Assembly: GCA_008015235.1 (NCBI GenBank)
Contig: SSFF01000002.1
Location: forward strand, 62,001 to 126,000
Direction of reading: 5' to 3'
From: Rhodoferax sp.
GTDB taxonomy: Bacteria; Pseudomonadota; Gammaproteobacteria; Burkholderiales; Burkholderiaceae_C
Length of the DNA: 64,000 nt
The stretch's first letter is position 1, and each line of letters starts with the position of its first letter. Under the pieces are notes generated by a model. It made no database searches. It had not been told where the DNA came from and worked only from the letters and a program-made list of their open reading frames with translations. This document shows, piece after piece, positions 43,013 through 50,969 of this stretch. The position numbers and the translations under genes are program-made.

Positions 43013-44101
43013 GTGACCACCGCCTCCGCCCCTGCCCTGCGCCGTGTCTTGACCCCCCTGGTGGACCCCGCCACCTTCGATTTCTGGGCCCAGAAGATCA
43101 ACCCCCTGTGGAGTTGGGACCGCGTCCTCGCACGCGTGGTGCAGGTGGAGCGCGCGTGCGAGGACGCCGTCTCGCTGGTGCTGCAGCCCAACCGCCATTT
43201 CCGTGGCTTTGTCGCCGGCCAGCACCTCAACGTATCCGCCCAGGTGGCCGGCCGCCGCACCACGCGCAGCTACAGCTTCACACGCCCCCCGGCGGCCGAC
43301 GGACGCCTGCACATCACCGTCAAGCAGGTAGAAGGCGGGCGCCTGAGCACCTACCTGTGCACCCAGGCCCGCGTCGGCGATGTGCTGGAAATCAGCCAGG
43401 CCTTTGGCAGCATGACGCTGGCGCTACCGCCCACCGCCGACCTGTGTTTCCTGGCCGCTGGCAGCGGCATTACGCCATTGATGGCACTGACCCGCGCCTG
43501 GGCTCAGGCCGGTGGCAGCACCCCGCTGACCCTGCTCTACTGGGCTCGCACCCGTGCCCAGCTGAGCTTTGTGAACGAGCTGGAACAACTGGCACAGCAG
43601 CACCCGAAGTTCACGCTGCACACCTTCACCACGCACGAACGCGATGGCATGGCATGCCCCGAGCACGACACCATCACGGCCGAACTGCTGCAACAGCACG
43701 CACCCCACCTGGCCACCAGCCAGGTACTGGCCTGCGGCCCGGGCGGGTTTGTCCAAACTGCGCGCAGCCTCAGCGCACGTGCCCTGTCCTTTGCCGGCGA
43801 AGGCTTTACCGCACCCGACCTCGCCGCCGACACCAAAGGCCCGGCCACCGTGGAAGTGAAGCTGCGCACAAGCCAGCGCACCGTCACTGTGGCCACCGGA
43901 GTTTCCCTGCTCGAAGCCCTGGAGGCGGCAGGACTGAACCCGCAGCACGGCTGCCGCATGGGCGTATGCCACACCTGCAGCTGTACCCGCACCAGCGGCA
44001 CCACACAGAACCTGCAGAACGGCGCACTGGAAAGCGAAGAAGGCATGGACGTGCGCCTGTGCGTGAGCCGTGCGCGCACCCCCTTGACCCTGGACCTGTA
44101 A
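43013..44101 (+). CDS. Ferredoxin reductase (FAD, NAD(P)H and 2Fe-2S domains), desaturase partner
   Basis: 362 aa from the GTG giving VTTASAPALRR; an upstream ATG at 42953 would lie inside the operator palindrome and is less likely. Domain order: FAD-binding (RTTRSYSFTRPPAADG), NAD(P)-binding (DLCFLAAGSGITPLMAL), and a C-terminal plant-type 2Fe-2S domain with GCRMGVCHTCSCTRTSG and VRLCVSRA (Cys-x4-Cys-x2-Cys and a fourth Cys). It should pass electrons from NAD(P)H to the fatty-acid desaturase encoded 32 bases downstream. Same layout as known desaturase electron-transfer partners. Confidence 0.92.
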   Translation: MTTASAPALRRVLTPLVDPATFDFWAQKINPLWSWDRVLARVVQVERACEDAVSLVLQPNRHFRGFVAGQHLNVSAQVAGRRTTRSYSFTRPPAADGRLHITVKQVEGGRLSTYLCTQARVGDVLEISQAFGSMTLALPPTADLCFLAAGSGITPLMALTRAWAQAGGSTPLTLLYWARTRAQLSFVNELEQLAQQHPKFTLHTFTTHERDGMACPEHDTITAELLQQHAPHLATSQVLACGPGGFVQTARSLSARALSFAGEGFTAPDLAADTKGPATVEVKLRTSQRTVTVATGVSLLEALEAAGLNPQHGCRMGVCHTCSCTRTSGTTQNLQNGALESEEGMDVRLCVSRARTPLTLDL

Positions 44102-44133
44102 GCCCCCACCGGAATTTGGAGAAATTGAACGCC

Positions 44134-45234
44134 ATGCGTTTGTCCGTGCCCCCCCAACTGAGCCCCGAGCAACTGGAACGTTTTGGTGCCGAGATCGATG
44201 CCCTGCGCGCACGCACGGTGGCACAACTCGGCGAGCGCGATGCGCGCTATATCCGTGCGGTGTTCGCCGCGGTGCGCTACTTCGAGGCCGCGGGCCGCAT
44301 CGTGCTGATGGCCAGCTTTTTCCTGCCCAAGGGCTGGCTGCTGCCCGCATGGGTAGCCGGCGTGCTGATGCTGGCCCTGTCCAAGATCCTGGACAACATG
44401 GAGCTGGGGCACAACGTGATCCACGGCCAGTTCGACTGGATGGGCGACAAGCACCTCAATGGCAAGAGCTTCGAGTGGGACATCATGGGCACCAGTGCCA
44501 ACTGGCGCAAGACGCACAACTACCGCCACCACACCTACACCAACGTGCACGGCATGGACGAAGACATCGGCTACGGCGTGCTGCGCCTGTTCCCGCAGCA
44601 GCGCTGGAACGCCGGCTACCTGCTGCAGCCGTTTTATGCCGTGATCTTCGCCTTGCTGTTCGAGTGGGGCGTGGCCATGCAGGACGTGCGCCTGGGCCGC
44701 TGGTTCAAGGGCCGCATGACGGGCCGCCAGCTTGCCGCACAGTTCGCCCCGGTGGGCCGCAAGATGCGCCGCCAGCTCATCAAGGACTACTTGGTGTTCC
44801 CGCTCTTGGCAGGCCCCGCCTGGCTCGCGGTGCTCAGCGGCAATGCCGTGGCCAACGTGCTGCGCAGCCTGTGGACCTACACCGTGATCTTCTGCGGCCA
44901 TTTCACGGCCGATGTTCAGACATTTCCCAAGAGCGTGCTGCGCGGTGAGTCCCGCGCCCACTGGTACCTGCGCCAGATCTTGGGCAGCAGCAACCTGTCG
45001 GGCGGCAAGCTGCTGCACATCCTGACCGGCAACCTCAGCCACCAGATCGAGCACCACCTGTTTCCCGACGTGCCAGCCAACCGCTACGGTGAAATGGCTG
45101 TGGCGGTGCGCGACATCTGTGCCCGCTATGGCGTGCACTACAACACCGGCTCCATGGTGGGGCAGTTCAGCCAGGTGGTGTGGCGCATCCTGCGCCATGC
45201 GTTCCCCAGCCAGCCACCACGCCAAGCCGCCTAG
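44134..45234 (+). CDS. Membrane fatty-acid desaturase
   Basis: 366 aa from MRLSVPPQLSPEQL; TTGGAGAAATTGAACGCC lies upstream. Integral-membrane di-iron desaturase that makes double bonds in acyl chains. The three His boxes are visible: GHNVIHGQFD (HxxxH, residues about 90), THNYRHHTYTNVHG (HxxHH, near 130) and LSHQIEHHLFPDVP (HxxHH, near 305). Hydrophobic helices sit at residues 55-90 and 180-235. Regulator at 42221 and reductase at 43013 complete the unit. The product (delta-9 or other position) cannot be told. A dispersed repeat follows 25 bases after the stop. Confidence 0.93.
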   Translation: MRLSVPPQLSPEQLERFGAEIDALRARTVAQLGERDARYIRAVFAAVRYFEAAGRIVLMASFFLPKGWLLPAWVAGVLMLALSKILDNMELGHNVIHGQFDWMGDKHLNGKSFEWDIMGTSANWRKTHNYRHHTYTNVHGMDEDIGYGVLRLFPQQRWNAGYLLQPFYAVIFALLFEWGVAMQDVRLGRWFKGRMTGRQLAAQFAPVGRKMRRQLIKDYLVFPLLAGPAWLAVLSGNAVANVLRSLWTYTVIFCGHFTADVQTFPKSVLRGESRAHWYLRQILGSSNLSGGKLLHILTGNLSHQIEHHLFPDVPANRYGEMAVAVRDICARYGVHYNTGSMVGQFSQVVWRILRHAFPSQPPRQAA

Positions 45235-45258
45235 GCCAAGCCTCCCTGGAAGCCGGGA

Positions 45259-45326
45259 ATTGCTACCATTTCAGTAGCAAATTACGCAATCTGCATGCGG
45301 GCCAGAGGCCTTTTTGGCATGCAAAT
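45259..45326 (+). repeat. Dispersed repeat, copy G, after the desaturase gene
   Basis: ATTGCTAC-CATTTCA-GTAGC stem-loop, TTACGCA, CTGCATGCGGGCC, then AGAGGCCTTTTTGGCATGC. The tail contains GGCC-AGA-GGCC-TTTTT, a miniature terminator shape. The most complete copy of the family in the window. Confidence 0.9.
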
Positions 45327-45336
45327 CGGCACCCCC

Positions 45337-45756
45337 TTACTTCTGCTGCGTGCAGGCGTTGCGCTCGTCGAGCAGCTTCTGCTGTTCGGTGCGCCACTGG
45401 GTCTGTTCCTGGAAGCTCAGGGTTCGCCCCTGGTAGCGTTTGTCCATGGCATCGAACTGGCGACGGTTGGCGTCCAGGCAGCCATCGCGGCGCTGGGTCT
45501 GCGCCGCAGTGGGCGCCGGGGTGTTGGCTTTGCGGCAGGCCTCATGGCGTTGCGCGACCGCCTGGAGTGCCTCGTGCAGTTCCTTCGCCCAGACCTGTTG
45601 CGCCGGTCCAGTGCCTTTGCCCGGTGAGCGTGCAGCGAATTCGCGCGTGACGGCATCCACTTCCGCATCAGCTCGGGCATCACATGCCGGCTGCGCCAAA
45701 GACGGAAAACCAAGCGCTGCGGCCCAGGCGAACAGAGCAAATTTTTGTAGGTTCAT
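45337..45756 (-). CDS. LprI-like small exported protein
   Basis: 139 aa from MNLQKFALFAWAAALGFPSLAQ, a signal peptide with predicted cleavage after SLAQ (about residue 19). The mature part is helical with four Cys (PACDARADAEVDAV, HEACRKANTP, DGCLDANRR, RNACTQQK), a spacing typical of LprI/DUF1311-like lysozyme-inhibitor proteins. Periplasmic. It starts 38 bases beyond the arsA stop on the same strand, but shows no link to arsenic. Its stop lies 11 bases from the end of repeat G. Confidence 0.72.
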   Translation of the reverse strand: MNLQKFALFAWAAALGFPSLAQPACDARADAEVDAVTREFAARSPGKGTGPAQQVWAKELHEALQAVAQRHEACRKANTPAPTAAQTQRRDGCLDANRRQFDAMDKRYQGRTLSFQEQTQWRTEQQKLLDERNACTQQK

Positions 45757-45794
45757 GGCCGCATTATCCGCAGCCTTCCCCCTGAAGGGTAGCC

Positions 45795-47561
45795 CTACAC
45801 CATGTCCTGCAAGGCGGCAACGCCAACCGGCGGCTGCACCAGCCAGGGCACCACAAAACATTGCCGGGCCAGGCCAGCCTGCACCCGCTGCACCTGGGTC
45901 TGCTCGCTTTGCAGCCGGGCCTGCAGCACCGGGTCATGCGTGCCCGCAGCCAGCAGGCTCTTGTTGATGACCCAGGCAAAGGGCTCGATGCGGGCGCGGC
46001 GCAGGTCGGTCTGCAACTCTTCGGCCTGGGTCACGGGGGTGGTTTCGGGCAGCGTCACCAGCACCACTTTCGTGTAGTCGGGGTCTTGCAGGCGCATCAG
46101 CGGCGTCACCATGCGGGCGCTGCCATGGCTGGACAGCTCCCGCTCCATCTGGCGGTGGTAGGCACCCGTGGCATCCATGAGCAGCAAGGAGTGTCCGGTG
46201 GGGGCCGTGTCCAGCACCACAAAGGCACTGCGTGCTTCGGACACCACGCGCGAGAACGCATGGAACACCGCCACTTCCTCGGTGCAGGGCGAGCGCAGGT
46301 CCTCCAGCATGAGGGCCTGTTCCTGGGCATCCAGCCCCTTGCCTTTGGTCGCCATGACCTTGTCGATGTAGCGCTGCGTTTCCACAACCGGGTCGATGCG
46401 GTCCACGCGCAAGCCGGGCACTTCCCCCGCCAGGGTCTGGGCCAGGTGCGCGGCCGGGTCGGTGGTGCTGAGGTGCACGCTGTAGCCGCGCTGCACCAGG
46501 CCCAAGGCGAGTGCTGCCGCCACCGTGGTCTTGCCCACACCGCCCTTGCCCATCACCATGACCAGCCCGTGCCCGGCCTGGGCCAGCGCGTCGGCCAAGG
46601 CACGCAGGCTCTGGCTTTCGGCCGAAGCCTCCCATGCGGGCAATGCAGCGTCCTGCATCGGCAGGCCCTCGGCGGTGTGCAGCAAGGCCCGCAAGGCGGC
46701 CAGCCCCACAGTATCGAAAGCGCGCAGGGGAATCTGGTCCTGCGGCAGCGCCCGCAGCGGTGCGGGCATGTCCGCCAGGGCCTGTTCACCCAGGGCCTGC
46801 AGGGCCTGTGCCACGGCATCGTCCGGGCTGCTGGCACGGAACACACCGTTTACCACCAGGCGCTGGTGCTGGAGCCCCAGTTCCAGCAATTCGGCACTGG
46901 TGCGCGCCGCTTCGGCAATGGCCCCGGCATCGGGGCGCACCACCAGCACGATGGTGGTTTGTGTGGCGTCGCTCAAGGCATTCCAGGCAGCCTGAAAACG
47001 CGCTTCCTGCATCTTGAGGCCCGAGTGCGGCCCCAGGCACGAGGCGCCGCGGTCGTTGCCGGCCAGGAAGCCGCTCCAGGCCTTGGGCAGGCTCAGCAGG
47101 CGCAGCGTGTGGCCTGTGGGCGCGGTGTCGAACACCACGTGGTCCCACTGCGGGTCGGGGTCGGACAAGAGCGCAGCAAATTCATCAAAGGCAGCAATCT
47201 CGGTGGTGCAGGCGCCCGACAGTTGCTCGCGCACCGTGGCCACGGCGCCCGCCTCGGCCGTGGACTGCATCTGCGCAATCACGCGCGCGCGGTAGGACTC
47301 GGCAGCGGCCTGGGGGTCGATGTTGAGCACCGACAGCCCCAGCACCCCGGGCACGGGTGTGGCCACGTTGCGCAGCGGCACGGACAGCATCTGGTCTAGG
47401 TTGGAAGCGGCGTCGGTGCTCACCAGCAGGACCCGCTTGCCCTGGTCGGCCAGATGGACGGCCACGGCCGTGGATACCGAGGTCTTGCCGACACCGCCCT
47501 TACCGGTGAAAAACAGGTAGCGGCTGGGGGCTTCCAACAAGACCAGTGGGGCGTGGTTCAT
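45795..47561 (-). CDS. arsA: Arsenite-activated ATPase
   Basis: 588 aa; a two-domain ATPase as in E. coli (583 aa). It powers an arsenite carrier in the membrane. Each half has a P-loop (FTGKGGVGKTSVSTA near residue 25; VMGKGGVGKTTVAAALA near 330) and a signal transduction motif (VVFDTAPTGHTLRLL; VVLDTAPTGHSLLLM). All three arsenite-binding Cys of the family are there: LSGACTTEIAAFDEF, GASCLGPHSG and LRSPCTEEVAVFHAF. Start at MNHAPLVLL (AAGGA, 6 bases before) is preferred to an ATG two codons earlier. Last gene of the ars operon; no arsD was found, which usually accompanies arsA. Confidence 0.95.
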   Translation of the reverse strand: MNHAPLVLLEAPSRYLFFTGKGGVGKTSVSTAVAVHLADQGKRVLLVSTDAASNLDQMLSVPLRNVATPVPGVLGLSVLNIDPQAAAESYRARVIAQMQSTAEAGAVATVREQLSGACTTEIAAFDEFAALLSDPDPQWDHVVFDTAPTGHTLRLLSLPKAWSGFLAGNDRGASCLGPHSGLKMQEARFQAAWNALSDATQTTIVLVVRPDAGAIAEAARTSAELLELGLQHQRLVVNGVFRASSPDDAVAQALQALGEQALADMPAPLRALPQDQIPLRAFDTVGLAALRALLHTAEGLPMQDAALPAWEASAESQSLRALADALAQAGHGLVMVMGKGGVGKTTVAAALALGLVQRGYSVHLSTTDPAAHLAQTLAGEVPGLRVDRIDPVVETQRYIDKVMATKGKGLDAQEQALMLEDLRSPCTEEVAVFHAFSRVVSEARSAFVVLDTAPTGHSLLLMDATGAYHRQMERELSSHGSARMVTPLMRLQDPDYTKVVLVTLPETTPVTQAEELQTDLRRARIEPFAWVINKSLLAAGTHDPVLQARLQSEQTQVQRVQAGLARQCFVVPWLVQPPVGVAALQDMV

Positions 47562-47592
47562 GGTCATTCCTTGTTTGATCAGACGGGCTGTG

Positions 47593-48018
47593 TCAGCGCA
47601 GAGGTTTACCCTGTGCATCCACCACGGCCTCACCGTCTTCCTTGGTGAAGGCGCCCTGCTGCGGCCGGGGCAGGATGTCGAGCACGCGCTCGCTGGGGCG
47701 GCACAGGCGGGTGCCCAGGGGCGTAACGACGATGGGGCGGTTGATGAGGATGGGGTGGGCCAGCATGGCCTCGATGCGCTGGGCGTCGGTACAACCCTCT
47801 GCCCCCAGACCCAGCTCGGTAAACAGGGCTTCCTTCTCACGCATGATGGCGCGCACGCCCTCGCCGTTGGCGGCAATCAGCTGCTCCAGCGTGGCGCGGT
47901 CGGGTGGGGTTTGCAGGTACAGGATGATTTCAGGCTCTTCGCCGCTGTTGCGGATCATCTCCAGCGTGTTGCGCGAGGTGCCGCACTTGGGGTTGTGGTA
48001 AATCGTGATGCGGCCCAT
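47593..48018 (-). CDS. arsC: Arsenate reductase, glutaredoxin-dependent type
   Basis: 141 aa, the same length as E. coli ArsC. Reduces arsenate to arsenite with glutathione and glutaredoxin. Catalytic Cys12 sits in HNPKCGTSRNTL; the anion-binding Arg residues are in VRAIMREKEALF and ILINRPIVVTPLGTRLCRPSERVLDIL. Start ATG preceded by AAGGAGAAGCC. Between acr3 (10 bases upstream) and arsA (31 bases downstream). A second arsenate reductase of another family is encoded upstream in the same operon. Confidence 0.95.
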   Translation of the reverse strand: MGRITIYHNPKCGTSRNTLEMIRNSGEEPEIILYLQTPPDRATLEQLIAANGEGVRAIMREKEALFTELGLGAEGCTDAQRIEAMLAHPILINRPIVVTPLGTRLCRPSERVLDILPRPQQGAFTKEDGEAVVDAQGKPLR

Positions 48019-48028
48019 GGGCTTCTCC

Positions 48029-49048
48029 TTATGCGTGTTCGTACCAGTTCTTGGTGCGGTTGACCACATGCACCACCGCCAGCATGACCGGCACCTCGAT
48101 GAGCACGCCCACCACAGTGGCCAAAGCCGCGCCCGAGTTGAAACCGAACAGGCTGATGGCAGCCGCCACCGCCAGCTCGAAAAAATTGGATGCGCCGATG
48201 AGCGCCGAGGGGCAGGCAATGTTGTGCTTTTCGCCGACCGCGCGGTTGAGCCAGTAGGCCAGCGCCGAGTTGAACACCACCTGGATCAGGATGGGCACGG
48301 CCAGCAACGCAATGATGAGTGGCTGCTTCAGGATCGCCTCACCCTGGAAGGCGAACAACAGAACCAGCGTGGCCAGTAAGGCCGCAATCGACCAAGGGCC
48401 GATGCGTTGCATGGCAGCGTCAAACGCCGCCGCACCGCGGCGCAACAGCGCCTTGCGCCAGGCCTGGGCCAGCAGCACGGGGATGACGATGTAGAGCACC
48501 ACCGACACCAGCAGCGTGCTCCAGGGCACGGTGATGCTCGACAGGCCCAGCAGGAATGCCACCAGGGGCGCAAAGGCCACGACCATGATGCTGTCGTTGA
48601 GCGCCACCTGCGACAGCGTGAAAAGCGGGTCACCATTGGAGAGACGGCTCCAGACAAACACCATGGCCGTGCACGGCGCCGCCGCCAGCAATATCAGTCC
48701 GGCAATGTAGCTGTCCAGCTGGTCCGCAGGCAGCAAGGGCGCAAACCAGTGGCGAATGAACAGCCAGCCCAGAAAGGCCATGGAAAAGGGCTTGACCAGC
48801 CAGTTCACGAACAGGGTGACGCCAATGCCCTTCACGTGCTTGCGCACCTCGCCCAGGGCGCCAAAGTCCACCTTCACCAGCATCGGGATCACCATGACCC
48901 AGATCAGCAGCCCCACGGGCAGATTAACCTTGGCAACTTCCATGGCACCCACCGCCTGGAACAGGCCAGGAAACCACTGGCCCAGCGCGATGCCCGCGAC
49001 GATGCACAAGGCCACCCACACACTCAAATAACGCTCGAACAAATTCAT
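48029..49048 (-). CDS. acr3: ACR3-family arsenite efflux permease
   Basis: 339 aa, ten predicted transmembrane helices. Exports arsenite. The essential Cys of the family is in ILLAAAPCTAMVFVWSRLSNGDPLFTLSQVALND (about residue 130). N-terminus MNLFERYLSVWVALCIVAGIALGQ and C-terminal GASNFFELAVAAAISLFGFNSGAALATVVGVLIEVPVMLAVVHVVN are typical. It works either alone by the proton gradient or with ArsA as energy source; the arsA gene in this operon makes the latter possible. An upstream dispersed repeat separates it from the LMW-type arsC. Confidence 0.96.
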   Translation of the reverse strand: MNLFERYLSVWVALCIVAGIALGQWFPGLFQAVGAMEVAKVNLPVGLLIWVMVIPMLVKVDFGALGEVRKHVKGIGVTLFVNWLVKPFSMAFLGWLFIRHWFAPLLPADQLDSYIAGLILLAAAPCTAMVFVWSRLSNGDPLFTLSQVALNDSIMVVAFAPLVAFLLGLSSITVPWSTLLVSVVLYIVIPVLLAQAWRKALLRRGAAAFDAAMQRIGPWSIAALLATLVLLFAFQGEAILKQPLIIALLAVPILIQVVFNSALAYWLNRAVGEKHNIACPSALIGASNFFELAVAAAISLFGFNSGAALATVVGVLIEVPVMLAVVHVVNRTKNWYEHA

Positions 49049-49085
49049 CTGTTGATTCCCTTCACAACCATCACCACACCCTCTG

Positions 49086-49146
49086 ATCGCTATTTTTTCA
49101 ATAGCTGCTTGCGCAGCATAAATGCGGGCTGGGTGCCAAAAAGACT
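49086..49146 (+). repeat. Dispersed repeat, copy H, inside the ars operon
   Basis: CGCTAT-TTTTTCA-ATAGC stem-loop, TTGCGCA, CATAAATGCGGGC, TGGGTGCCAAAAAG. Lies in the 168-base gap between acr3 and the LMW-type arsC, opposite in orientation to the operon. Together with copy D it widens two spacers of the operon. The remaining bases of this gap show no other feature. Confidence 0.88.
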
Positions 49147-49216
49147 ATAAACATCGACCCCACGCCGCAGACCGTGCAGACCACGTGCACCGGTGCAGGG
49201 GCCGGGTTTGCACCGC

Positions 49217-49717
49217 TCATGCCTGGGCCAACTCCTTGGCCGTTTGCTGCAGGGCCATGGCCTGCAGCTTGTCGGCCGGCAGGTTCACCAGCAGGTCCAG
49301 ACGGCGGCGGATGGCGTGCAGCGTGGCCTTGAAAGCCTCGGCCTTCTCGGCGTCGCTGCCGTCTCCGGCGGAGGGGTCGGCATAGCCCCAGTGGGCCGTG
49401 GCCGGTTTTCCGGGCCAGAACGGGCACACCTCACCCGCAGCGTTGTCGCAGACGGTGATGATCAGGTCCATGTGGGGCGCACCGGGGGCGGCAAACTCGT
49501 CCCAGCTTTTGCTGCGCAGGCCCTCGGTGGAAATGCCTGCGTTGCGCAGGGTCTGCAGGCCGATGGGATGGGGCTGCTGGTTGGCACGCGGGCTGCTGCC
49601 GGCCGAAAAGCCGCGAAAGCGCCCGCCCCCGATGTGGTTGAGCACGGCTTCGGCCAGGATGCTGCGGGCGGAGTTGTGGGTACAGAGGAACAGGACGTTC
49701 AAGGGTTTGGAAGACAT
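49217..49717 (-). CDS. Arsenate reductase / low-molecular-weight phosphatase family, thioredoxin type
   Basis: 166 aa. LMW-PTP fold: FLCTHNSARSILAEAVLNH carries the CX5R anion-binding loop at residues 11-18, and HWGYADPSAG holds the Asp (general acid). DLIITVCDNAAGEVCPFWPG has the redox Cys pair of ArsC (Cys near 90 and 97), so it probably reduces arsenate through a Cys relay to thioredoxin. This is a second, unrelated arsenate reductase beside the glutaredoxin-type ArsC. Second gene of the ars operon, after arsR. Confidence 0.88.
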   Translation of the reverse strand: MSSKPLNVLFLCTHNSARSILAEAVLNHIGGGRFRGFSAGSSPRANQQPHPIGLQTLRNAGISTEGLRSKSWDEFAAPGAPHMDLIITVCDNAAGEVCPFWPGKPATAHWGYADPSAGDGSDAEKAEAFKATLHAIRRRLDLLVNLPADKLQAMALQQTAKELAQA

Positions 49718-49740
49718 AAGAGACCTTGGAAGTGACTAAA

Positions 49741-49804
49741 TTGCTATGTTTTCAGGAGCTGATTTCGTATATTGCATGCGGGCCAGGTGCCGATTTGGCT
49801 TGCA
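49741..49804 (+). repeat. Dispersed repeat, copy D, inside the ars operon
   Basis: TTGCTAT-GTTTTCAGGAGC, then TTTCGTATATTGCATGCGGGCC, AGGTGCCGATTTGGCTTGC. It sits in the 96-base gap between arsR and the LMW-type arsC. Its inner TTCAGGAG matches the in-gene copies C and K. Confidence 0.88.
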
Positions 49805-49813
49805 AAACAGGCG

Positions 49814-50143
49814 TTAGCAGCTGGCGCAGCCGGCGTCCTCTGCGTCCACCGCGCACGGCTCCCCCTGGCAGCAGTGCTCGGTCAGATAGGCCAGCAACTG
49901 GTTCATGTGGGCAAACTCGGCGCGGTAGATCAGGTTGCGGCCATCGCGCTGCTGCGACACCAGACCGGCACCCAGCAGCTCCTTCAAGTGAAAGGACAGG
50001 GCCGTACCCGCCACACCCAAGCTTTCCGAAAGGCGCGACGGCGTCATGCCGCCCTGCCCGGCCACCACCAGCGCGCGGAAAATCTGCAGCCGCGAACCCT
50101 GGGCCAGGGCCCCCAGCGCACGCACGGCTTCGGTTTCTGTCAT
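49814..50143 (-). CDS. arsR: ArsR-family arsenic-responsive repressor, C-terminal Cys type
   Basis: 109 aa. Winged-helix repressor (LGALAQGSRLQIFRALVVAGQGG, MTPSRLSESLGVAGTALSFHLKELLGAGLV, QRDGRNLIYR). The recognition-helix CxC metal site of plasmid R773 ArsR is missing. Instead there is HCCQGEPC at residues 90-97 and further Cys near the end (GCASC), an arrangement like the Cys95/Cys96/Cys102 site of the Acidithiobacillus regulator. So arsenite sensing is likely to use a C-terminal site. AGGAAAGGACGCC precedes the ATG. First gene of the ars operon. Confidence 0.93.
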   Translation of the reverse strand: MTETEAVRALGALAQGSRLQIFRALVVAGQGGMTPSRLSESLGVAGTALSFHLKELLGAGLVSQQRDGRNLIYRAEFAHMNQLLAYLTEHCCQGEPCAVDAEDAGCASC

Positions 50144-50193
50144 GGCGTCCTTTCCTGTTGGGTGATTCCGCGATGGCGGATCACTGAAAATAT

Positions 50194-50214
50194 TTCAATA
50201 ATTGTTGAATTATA
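50194..50214 (-). promoter_or_regulatory. ArsR operator and -10 box ahead of arsR
   Basis: TTCAA-TAATTG-TTGAA (50194-50209) is a perfect 5-6-5 dyad typical of ArsR-family sites. It overlaps the minus-strand TATAAT (plus 50209-50214), a perfect -10 for arsR. A repressor bound here would block its own promoter. A less exact dyad (TGATTCCGC/GCGGATCA) lies at 50163-50183. Confidence 0.65.
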
Positions 50215-50299
50215 GAAGCATGTGCTCCCGATATGGCCATCAGCGACCGCCATCGCGCATCTGCTACCCTTTGCCTCCAGCTATTCAAACCTGTGCGCT

Positions 50300-50935
50300 A
50301 TGACCCTCTCCACCCTTTGGCTTTTCATCGTCATGACCTTCTTTGTCTCGGCCACGCCGGGGCCCAACATGCTGTTCGTGATGAGCATTGCGGCCCGCCA
50401 CGGGCTGCGCGTGGCGGTCATGGCCATGGCAGGGTGCATGACGGCACTGCTCATCATGATGAGCATTTCCGCCGCTGGGCTGGGAGCGCTGCTGCAGGCC
50501 TTTCCCACCGTGTTCGAAGCCCTGCGCCTAGCAGGGGCGGCCTACCTGGCCTACCTGGGCGTACAGGTGTGGCGCTCACCCGTGAACGACGCCAGCACCG
50601 AGACCACGGAAATGGCCCCCACGGTCCCGGTGGCCAACACCGGCGCCATTTACCGCCAGGCCTTTCTGGTGGCCGCCAGCAACCCCAAGGCCATCCTGTT
50701 CGCAGCGGCCTTCTTCCCCCAGTTCATCAACCCCCAGGCTGCACAGCTGCCCCAGTTCGCCATCCTGCTGACCACCTTTGCCGTGATTGAAGTGAGCTGG
50801 TACTTCATCTACGCTGCCAGCGGCAAGCGACTGTCAGCCTACCTGCAGCGCCCTACCATCCTGCGCGCCTTCAACCGCGCCACGGGCGGTGTGTTTGTGG
50901 GCTTTGCGGCGCTGATGGCCTTCGCAAAGGAATAG
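50300..50935 (+). CDS. LysE/RhtB-family amino-acid exporter
   Basis: 211 aa from MTLSTLWLFIVMTFFVSATPGPNMLFV, with the family's SATPGPNML motif in helix 1. Six predicted helices: residues 5-25, 40-60 (LRVAVMAMAGCMTALLIMMS), 65-85, 118-145, 150-175 and 190-208. The family exports threonine, homoserine, lysine and related compounds; the exact substrate is not known. It is divergent from arsR, with no sign of arsenic control beyond the shared intergenic region. Confidence 0.9.
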   Translation: MTLSTLWLFIVMTFFVSATPGPNMLFVMSIAARHGLRVAVMAMAGCMTALLIMMSISAAGLGALLQAFPTVFEALRLAGAAYLAYLGVQVWRSPVNDASTETTEMAPTVPVANTGAIYRQAFLVAASNPKAILFAAAFFPQFINPQAAQLPQFAILLTTFAVIEVSWYFIYAASGKRLSAYLQRPTILRAFNRATGGVFVGFAALMAFAKE

Positions 50936-50969
50936 GAAACGGCTGCGCGGGGGGAATCGGCGCAGCGCG

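Noticed and set aside
45795-47876. N-terminal extension of ArsA by about 100 codons
   Set aside because: The extension overlaps the end of the glutaredoxin-type arsC and its residues look like an out-of-frame translation; ATG at 47561 has a good ribosome binding site.
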